Source: an uncultured Pseudorhodobacter sp. | GTDB taxonomy: Bacteria > Pseudomonadota > Alphaproteobacteria > Rhodobacterales > Rhodobacteraceae | Direction: 5' to 3' | DNA: 12,288 nucleotides | Assembly (NCBI GenBank): GCA_945952425.1 | Contig: CAMFIX010000040.1 | Span: 1-12,288, forward strand | Shown here: positions 7,683 to 12,288 of the stretch, piece by piece | How the letters are laid out: each line of letters starts with the position of its first letter | Numbering within the stretch: position 1 is the stretch's first letter | Program-made: the position numbers and the translations under genes | Notes under the pieces: model-generated | What the model saw: only the letters and a program-made list of their open reading frames with translations | Told to the model about the DNA's origin: nothing | Database searches by the model: none

Positions 7683-8447
7683 TCAATCGGCGGTCCAGCC
7701 GCCGTCGACGACAAGCGAGGTTCCGGTGATGAGGGCGGCGGCGTCCGAGGCCAGGAAAGCCACGGCGCCCATCAGGTCTTCGACCTCGCCGATGCGGGGC
7801 AGCTTGATCTTCGAGGCGATCCAGGCGGCGCGTTCGGGATTGGCGAAGGTCGGCGCGGTGAGGTCGGTCTTGATGAAGGTCGGCGCGATGGTGTTGACGC
7901 GGATCTGGTGCGGGCCCCATTCGATGGCCATGGACTTGGTCATGCCCTCGACCGCGTGCTTGGTCGCGGCATAGACCGCGCGGTCGATGCCGCCGACATG
8001 GGCCATCTGCGAGGAGATGTTGATGAGGCTGCCGGGTTTGCCCTCGGCGATGAGTTTCCGAGCGATGGTTCGCGTCAGGAAATAGGCGGCGCGGAAGTTC
8101 AGCGCGCTGACTGCATCGAAATCGCTGGGGGTCGTGGCCAGCGCAGAGGCGTGCCGCGCGGTGCCTGCCGAATTCACCAGCACGTCGAAGGCGGGAAGCG
8201 CGGAGAGGACCTCTTCAGTGGTCTCGACATTGGCCACGTCCAGCACCAGGACATGGGCCCGCATCCCCTCGGTCGCGATCTCGGCGGCGAGCGCCTCCAG
8301 CTGCTCGCGACGCCGGGCGGCGAGCCAGACCTCTGCCCCCTGCTCGGCCAGCGCCACCGCAGCGGCGACGCCGATGCCGGAGGAGGCTCCGGCCACCAGC
8401 GCGCGGCGGCCGTCAAGGCGGAAGGAGGGGGTGCGGGGAAGGGTCAT
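7683..8447 (-). CDS. Short-chain dehydrogenase/reductase (SDR)
   Basis: Classical NAD(P)-dependent SDR of 254 residues, oxidising a secondary alcohol or reducing a ketone. The dinucleotide loop is GASSGIG (20-26), NSAG is at 92-95, the catalytic tetrad is N117, S146, Y159 and K163 (YAATK), and the C-terminus has the usual GTSLVVDGG. R45 and R46 after the second strand (LAARR) hint at a preference for NADP, though this is weak evidence. The ATG overlaps the stop of the upstream HisD-like gene in ATGA, so translation is coupled. The neighbour pair of SDR and HpsN-like dehydrogenase recalls sulfopropanediol degradation, where SDRs HpsO and HpsP act with HpsN, but the sequence alone does not show this substrate. 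Confidence 0.93.
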   Translation of the reverse strand: MTLPRTPSFRLDGRRALVAGASSGIGVAAAVALAEQGAEVWLAARRREQLEALAAEIATEGMRAHVLVLDVANVETTEEVLSALPAFDVLVNSAGTARHASALATTPSDFDAVSALNFRAAYFLTRTIARKLIAEGKPGSLINISSQMAHVGGIDRAVYAATKHAVEGMTKSMAIEWGPHQIRVNTIAPTFIKTDLTAPTFANPERAAWIASKIKLPRIGEVEDLMGAVAFLASDAAALITGTSLVVDGGWTAD

Positions 8448-9754
8448 TCAGCAGCAGCTCCATAGGGGACGTTTTGCCCACCATAGCGCCGGACGCGGAT
8501 GTTGCACTGTTCGGCATGGCCGACGAAGCCCTCCAGCATACACAGGCGCGAGCCATAGCGGCCGACCAAGGCCGCCGCCTCATCCGTCGTCACACGTTGA
8601 TACGAATGCGTTTTCAGGAACTTGCCGACCCAAAGGCCCCCGGTATAGCGCCCCGCCTTCTTGGTCGGCAGCGTGTGGTTGGTGCCGATCACCTTGTCGC
8701 CATTGGCGACATTGGTCCGCGGCCCGAGGAAGAGCGCGCCGTAGGAATGCATCTTCTCCAGATACCAATCGTCGCGGTCGGTCATCACCTGGACATGCTC
8801 GCTGGCTATGTCGTTGGCCACCGCCAGCATCTCGTCATGGGTGTCGCAGAGGATCACCTCGCCATAGTCGCGCCAGCTGACCGAGGCCGTGGCGGCGGTC
8901 GGCAGAATGGCCAGAAGCCGGTCGATCTCGGCCAGGGTCGCCTCGGCCAGCTTGCGGGAATTCGTCACCAGAACGGCGGGAGAATTGTAGCCGTGTTCGG
9001 CCTGGCCGAGGAGATCGGTGGCGCACATTTCGGCATCGACGGTGTCATCGGCGATCACCATGGTCTCGGTCGGGCCGGCGAAAAGGTCGATGCCGACGCG
9101 GCCATAGAGCTGGCGCTTGGCTTCCGCCACATAGGCATTGCCGGGGCCGACGAGCATGTCGACGGGTCGGATCGTCTCGGTCCCGATGGCCATGGCGCCC
9201 ACGGCCTGCATCCCGCCCAGCACATAGATCTCATGCGCCCCGCCCAAGGCCATGGCGGCCACGATGGCCGGGTGGGGCGCACCGTTCACCGGGGGCGCCG
9301 AGGCGATGATGCGTGGGACCCCCGCGACCGAAGCGGTCAGCACCGACATATGCGCCGAGGCCACCATGGGGAACTTGCCGCCCGGAACATAGCAGCCGAC
9401 CGACTGCACCGGGATGTTGCGATGGCCGAGGAAGACGCCGGGCAGCGTCTCGACCTCGATATCCGTCATGCTGGCGCGCTGCGCCTCGGCAAAGCGGCGG
9501 ATCTGTTCTTGCGCGAAGCGGATATCCTCCATGTCGCGGGGGGCGACCTTCTGCATCGCGGCCTCGATATCCGAGGGGCTGAGGCGGAAGGAGGGCGGGT
9601 CGTAGCGGTCGAACTTCACCGACAGATCGCGCACCGCCGCATCGCCGCGCGCCTCGATATCGGCCAGGACGCCCTCGACCGTGGCACGCACCGCCGCATC
9701 ATCGGCCGCCCGCTCGGTCTGAGGTTTGCCGTGCTTGAGCCAGGTCACCGCCAT
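8444..9754 (-). CDS. HisD/HpsN-family NAD-dependent alcohol dehydrogenase (paralog 1)
   Basis: A 436-residue member of the histidinol dehydrogenase family, zinc enzymes that oxidise a primary alcohol through the aldehyde to the acid with NAD. Zinc and catalytic residues match E. coli HisD by position: Q251 and H254 (GQAEHG), E319 and H320 (ASEHVQ), D353 and H360 (GDKVIGTNHTLPT), H413 (EGFVGH). The region SYGALFLG through RYTGGLWVGKFLKTHSYQ resembles sulfopropanediol dehydrogenase HpsN more than biosynthetic HisD, and no other his gene is near. The start at 9754 follows GAGG five bases upstream and matches the family's short N-terminus; the open frame continuing to 9991 is regulatory DNA. It is the first gene of the five-gene leftward operon, with a LacI-type operator-like site 15 bases upstream of its start. 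Databases often call such proteins 'histidinol dehydrogenase', which would mislead here. Confidence 0.9.
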   Translation of the reverse strand: MAVTWLKHGKPQTERAADDAAVRATVEGVLADIEARGDAAVRDLSVKFDRYDPPSFRLSPSDIEAAMQKVAPRDMEDIRFAQEQIRRFAEAQRASMTDIEVETLPGVFLGHRNIPVQSVGCYVPGGKFPMVASAHMSVLTASVAGVPRIIASAPPVNGAPHPAIVAAMALGGAHEIYVLGGMQAVGAMAIGTETIRPVDMLVGPGNAYVAEAKRQLYGRVGIDLFAGPTETMVIADDTVDAEMCATDLLGQAEHGYNSPAVLVTNSRKLAEATLAEIDRLLAILPTAATASVSWRDYGEVILCDTHDEMLAVANDIASEHVQVMTDRDDWYLEKMHSYGALFLGPRTNVANGDKVIGTNHTLPTKKAGRYTGGLWVGKFLKTHSYQRVTTDEAAALVGRYGSRLCMLEGFVGHAEQCNIRVRRYGGQNVPYGAAAE

Positions 9755-9769
9755 CTCGTCCTCGTCGTT

Positions 9770-9784
9770 TGAATACGTTTGCAA
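9770..9784. promoter_or_regulatory. LacI-type operator-like site upstream of the leftward operon
   Basis: TGAATACGTTTGCAA matches the general LacI-family operator TGNAANCGNTTNCA at all fixed positions except one. It has a CG centre and begins 16 bases upstream of the first HisD-like start. Its left end, read leftwards, is TATTCA, so it overlaps a likely -10 or transcription start, as expected for repression. The regulator itself is not in the window. Confidence 0.5.
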
Positions 9785-9939
9785 TATTTGTAAGTCCAAA
9801 GCGGGAGAGATGGCAAGGGGCCTGTTGCAGGAGGCCGCGGATTTTTCCACATCGCGGCGGCGCATCACGAAATTCCTGCGAAATTTCGGGCGCTTGGCCC
9901 GGGGGCATGGAAAAATCGCCAAAGGGGCGCTTTCAGGCT

Positions 9940-9954
9940 TTGCATTCGTATTCA
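9940..9954. promoter_or_regulatory. Matching inverted copy of the operator-like site, facing the rightward gene
   Basis: On the minus strand this reads TGAATACGAATGCAA, identical to the site at 9770-9784 in 13 of 15 positions and in opposite orientation. It is flanked by the inverted arms GGCTTT (9936-9941) and AAAGCC (9956-9961). It stands 57 bases before the ATG of the rightward HisD-like gene and includes TATTCA as a possible -10. Confidence 0.48.
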
Positions 9955-10011
9955 TAAAGCCGTAAAACGGGACCAGGAAATCCCCCCGCATTCCCCGTGA
10001 CGGAGACGAAC

Positions 10012-11304
10012 ATGACGCATCGCGAAGCCTATCCTGCCGCCAAGGTGACCTGGGTCAAGGCCCCCTCGCGCTCGGCCGAGGCCGACAATCGGCCGGTGGC
10101 CGAGCTTGTGGCCAAGGTGCTGGCCGATGTGAAGGCCGAGGGCGATGCCGCCGTCGCGCGCTATAGCCGCGAGTTCGACAAGGCCGATCTTTCGGCCTTC
10201 GAAGTGACGCCCGAGCAGCGCGCGGCGGCGGTGGCCAACCTCGACCAGCAGACCCGCAAGGACACCGAATTCGCCATCGCCAACGTCCGCCGCTTTGCCG
10301 AGGCGCAGCTGGCGACGATCCTGCCTTTGGACATCGAAAGCCTGCCCGGCGTCTTCATGGGCCACCGGGTGATTCCGATCGAGCGGGTCGGGGCCTATGT
10401 CCCGGGCGGGCGCTTCCCGCTCTTGTCGGCGCCGATCATGACCATCGTTCCGGCCAAGGTGGCGGGGGTGAAGGAGATCATCGCCTGCCTGCCGCCCAAC
10501 GCGCATGAGGCGATGGTGGCGGGCTGTCACCTGTCGGGCGCGGACCGCATCTTCCGCATCGGCGGGGCGCAGGCGATTGCGGCCATGGCTTATGGGACCG
10601 AGACGGTGCCGGGGGTGATGAAGATCATGGGGCCGGGCAATGCCTTCGTGAACGAGGCCAAGCGGCAGGTCTTTGGGCCTGTGGGGATCGACCAGCTGGC
10701 GGGGCCGTCGGAGATCTACGTTCTGGCCGACGAGACCGGCGATGCCGAGATGCTGGCGACGGATTTGCTCGCCCAGGCCGAGCATGACGTGCGCACACGG
10801 GTGGGCTTGATTACCACGTCGCGGGCCCTGGCAGAGGCCGTGGTGGCGGAGGTCGAGCGGCAGCTTCAGGGCCTTTCGACCGCGCATGTCGCGGCGCCGG
10901 CATGGGCCGCGTATGGCGAAGTGGCGGTCTGCGAGGATGAGGCGGCGATGATCGCCTATTCCGATTTCATCGCGGCCGAGCATCTGCAGGTGCATACGAA
11001 GGACGCCCATGGGCTGGCGAAGAAGCTGACCAACTATGGCTCGCTGTTCATCGGGGAACTGGCCTCGGTGGTCTATTCCGACAAGTGCTCGGGCACGAAC
11101 CACACGCTGCCGACCATGGCGGCGGGGCGCTATACCGGCGGCCTCTGGGTCGGCGCTTATGTCAAGATCGCGACCCATCAGTGGCTGACCGAAGAGGGCG
11201 TCAAGCAGGTGGCGCCTCCGGCCGCGCGGCAGGCGGCGAGCGAGGGGTTGGAAGGGCACCGGCGCGCGGCGCAGCTGCGGCTGGACCGGATGCAGGTGCG
11301 CTGA
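10012..11304 (+). CDS. HisD/HpsN-family NAD-dependent alcohol dehydrogenase (paralog 2)
   Basis: A 430-residue second member of the histidinol dehydrogenase family, clearly diverged from the one across the control region. The zinc and catalytic set is complete: Q255 and H258 (AQAEHD), E323 and H324 (AAEHLQ), D357 and H364 (SDKCSGTNHTLPT), and H416 (EGLEGH). NAD-fold strands such as ERVGAYVPGG and GGAQAIAAMAYG are intact. ATG 10012 is chosen because CGGAGA lies about seven bases upstream; the in-frame GTG at 9997 has no ribosome site. It forms a one-gene unit ended by a strong hairpin. The shared operators suggest it is induced together with the leftward operon. It could act on the other stereoisomer or on a later alcohol in the same route; that is inference. 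Confidence 0.9.
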   Translation: MTHREAYPAAKVTWVKAPSRSAEADNRPVAELVAKVLADVKAEGDAAVARYSREFDKADLSAFEVTPEQRAAAVANLDQQTRKDTEFAIANVRRFAEAQLATILPLDIESLPGVFMGHRVIPIERVGAYVPGGRFPLLSAPIMTIVPAKVAGVKEIIACLPPNAHEAMVAGCHLSGADRIFRIGGAQAIAAMAYGTETVPGVMKIMGPGNAFVNEAKRQVFGPVGIDQLAGPSEIYVLADETGDAEMLATDLLAQAEHDVRTRVGLITTSRALAEAVVAEVERQLQGLSTAHVAAPAWAAYGEVAVCEDEAAMIAYSDFIAAEHLQVHTKDAHGLAKKLTNYGSLFIGELASVVYSDKCSGTNHTLPTMAAGRYTGGLWVGAYVKIATHQWLTEEGVKQVAPPAARQAASEGLEGHRRAAQLRLDRMQVR

Positions 11305-11312
11305 AGGCACCC

Positions 11313-11356
11313 CTGGGAGGGTTTCACACCCTCCCAGACCCTCCCGTGGGATATTT
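11313..11356 (+). terminator. Strong hairpin with ATATTT tail, likely terminator and dispersed intergenic element
   Basis: A perfect 10-bp stem, CTGGGAGGGT (11313-11322) with ACCCTCCCAG (11328-11337), has a five-base loop. It is followed by another ACCCTCCC and then GGGATATTTATGG. It begins eight bases after the dehydrogenase stop. From memory, similar hairpin-plus-GGATATTT elements recur downstream of genes in Rhodobacteraceae genomes; this window has only the one copy. Confidence 0.7.
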
Positions 11357-11371
11357 ATGGACCAATGAAAT

Positions 11372-11392
11372 GGGGGGCAGCGCTCCCCGTTT
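11372..11392. terminator. Second hairpin at the end of the amidase gene
   Basis: GGG-C-AGC pairs with GCT-C-CCC (within 11372-11388) around the palindrome AGCGCT with one C-C mismatch. On the plus strand it is followed by GTTTT. It abuts the amidase stop codon, so with the preceding hairpin it insulates two converging genes. Confidence 0.5.
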
Positions 11393-12288
11393 TCATGGGC
11401 GCTGGAGCGCGTGATCCGTGGCGCACTCATAGGCCTGGGCGGCGCGGCAGATCAGGGCGTCATCGCCCGGGCGTGCCGCCAGTTGCAGGCCCATGGGCAG
11501 GCCATCTGCGAAGCCGCAGGGCAGCGAGATGGCGGGCTGGCCGGTCAGGTTGAAGGCGATGGTGCGCATGGGCGTCCAGACCGCCTTTTCGCCGTCGAAG
11601 GCCGAAAAGGGCAGCGCCGGGGTCAGGGTCGTCGCGGTCAGGATCAGGTCGACGCCCTCCATTGCGGCCGTCATCTCGGTGGTCAGCCGGGCCTGGGCCT
11701 GGCGGGCGAGGGCGACATCGGCCTCGGTCAGGACCGCGCCGAAGGCCAGGCATTGCAGCGTCGGGCGGCCGTAGAGGTCTTGCGAGGTCTCGATCAGGGC
11801 GCGGTGTTCGTGCAGCGCCTCGGCGTGGAGGATGACGGAGGCCGCGGCCTCCATCGCGGGGTAATTGGGCAGGTCGATCAGGCGGATACGCGCGCCGAGG
11901 AGGGAGAAGGTGCCGGCCGCATCGTCCATCAGGCGCAGGAGGCTCGGATGGGCCTGGGGATCGTCTGCGAACCAGTTCCGCGCAAAGCCGATGGTCAGGC
12001 CCTGCACCCCGTCGTTCAGCCTGGGCATCACCTTCGGGCCGTCTCCGATCAGGTCCAGCGTGAGCGCCGCTTCCTCGACCGTACGGGCGAGGGGGCCGAT
12101 ATGGTCGAGGCTGGGGGACAGCGGGAAGGCCCCCGCGCGGGAGGTCGCCCCGTAAGTGGGCTTCAGCCCGACGCAGCCACAATAGGCCGCCGGAGAGCGG
12201 ACAGACCCGCCGGTGTCGGTGCCCAAAGAGACGCGCACCAGCCCGCCCGCCACGGCAGAGGCCGAGCCGGAAGAGGAACCTCCGGTGA
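11393..12288 (-). CDS. Amidase-signature family enzyme (N-terminal part missing)
   Basis: Hydrolase of the amidase signature family, which cleaves carboxamides (or acts as GatA in glutamyl-tRNA amidation) through a Ser-cisSer-Lys triad. The visible 298 residues begin inside the signature: TGGSSSGSASAV holds the cis-serine, and GTDTGGSVRSPAAYCGCVGLKPTYG holds the nucleophile (codon 12203-12205). The catalytic lysine lies further N-terminal, outside the window, where about 150 residues are expected. The C-terminus ends PAISLPCGFADGLPMGLQLAA followed by a short helix, as in general amidases. It is not clearly GatA: no gatC or gatB is adjacent. It converges on the second HisD-like gene and is separated from it by two hairpins, so it probably belongs to a different transcription unit. 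The substrate is unknown; an amide connected with the neighbouring catabolic genes is only a guess. Confidence 0.9.
   Translation of the reverse strand, partial: TGGSSSGSASAVAGGLVRVSLGTDTGGSVRSPAAYCGCVGLKPTYGATSRAGAFPLSPSLDHIGPLARTVEEAALTLDLIGDGPKVMPRLNDGVQGLTIGFARNWFADDPQAHPSLLRLMDDAAGTFSLLGARIRLIDLPNYPAMEAAASVILHAEALHEHRALIETSQDLYGRPTLQCLAFGAVLTEADVALARQAQARLTTEMTAAMEGVDLILTATTLTPALPFSAFDGEKAVWTPMRTIAFNLTGQPAISLPCGFADGLPMGLQLAARPGDDALICRAAQAYECATDHALQRP

Larger units (their letters stand above)
9755..10011. promoter_or_regulatory. Divergent control region between the two HisD-like genes
   Basis: The 257 bases separate two gene starts that point away from each other, so both promoters lie here. 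AT-rich patches stand out on the GC-rich background at 9769-9795, 9840-9850, 9868-9890, 9908-9917 and 9940-9960. A matched pair of operator-like sites lies near each gene, each containing TATTCA in the orientation of the gene it faces, a possible -10 element. Between them lie a 10-base inverted repeat (GATTTTTCCA at 9840-9849 and its complement at 9908-9917) and the perfect palindrome CGAAATTTCG (9879-9888). No gene is seen in it. Confidence 0.65.

Noticed and set aside
6780..8465. Long open frame on the plus strand opposite the cupin and SDR genes
   Set aside because: Shadow frame; the minus-strand genes have intact motifs and proper overlaps.
9755..9991. N-terminal extension of the first HisD-like gene
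   Set aside because: The family N-terminus begins at 9754 with a ribosome site; the extension would cover the promoter region and both operator-like sites.
9997..10011. GTG start for the rightward HisD-like gene
   Set aside because: No ribosome site precedes it, while the ATG at 10012 has one; only five residues are affected.
8444..11304. True histidinol dehydrogenase of histidine biosynthesis
   Set aside because: Two diverged copies, catabolic neighbours, no his genes nearby and HpsN-like sequence in the substrate half.
1..12288. Mobile element, CRISPR array, tRNA or phage genes
   Set aside because: No transposase, integrase, spaced direct repeats or tRNA-like cloverleaf was seen in the window.

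Overview
The window is GC-rich, densely coded DNA from an alphaproteobacterium. Rhodobacteraceae is the best guess, because of the high GC, the divergent katG/oxyR pair, the HpsN-like dehydrogenases, and a hairpin-plus-ATATTT intergenic element of a kind I associate with that family. This placement is inference from the sequence; no rRNA or other phylogenetic marker is present. I see no tRNA, rRNA, insertion sequence, phage gene or CRISPR array.

Layout from left to right. (1) The 3' part of an IclR-family regulator (1-742, +) is coupled one base apart to a class III PLP aminotransferase (744-2090, +), and a strong bidirectional hairpin follows. (2) Bifunctional catalase-peroxidase katG (2139-4301, -) is divergent from the peroxide sensor oxyR (4395-5267, +), the classic peroxide-defence pair with a 93-base shared control region. 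(3) A five-gene operon reads leftwards from 9754 to 5261: HpsN/HisD-like dehydrogenase, short-chain dehydrogenase, two-domain cupin, alpha/beta hydrolase and HpaI-type aldolase. Three of its four junctions overlap and the fourth gap is 24 bases. (4) A second HpsN/HisD-like dehydrogenase (10012-11304, +) diverges from that operon across a 257-base control region. (5) A composite hairpin element follows, then the 3' part of an amidase-signature enzyme (11393-12288, -) that runs off the window.

The most interesting part is 5261-11304. Two different HisD-family alcohol dehydrogenases, neither in a histidine-biosynthesis setting, flank a control region with two matching LacI-type operator-like sites, one at each promoter. 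The genes look like an inducible catabolic route. The dehydrogenases and SDR would oxidise a hydroxylated substrate, the hydrolase and cupin would process an intermediate, and the aldolase would split off pyruvate or a related C2/C3 piece. The substrate cannot be read from the sequence. A sulfonated or sugar-like diol or polyol acid is one possibility, by analogy with sulfopropanediol dehydrogenase HpsN. No transporter or LacI-family regulator lies in the window, so both may be outside it.

The katG/oxyR pair sits between the aminotransferase unit and the catabolic operon. The oxyR and aldolase genes converge and overlap by seven bases with no visible terminator between them.
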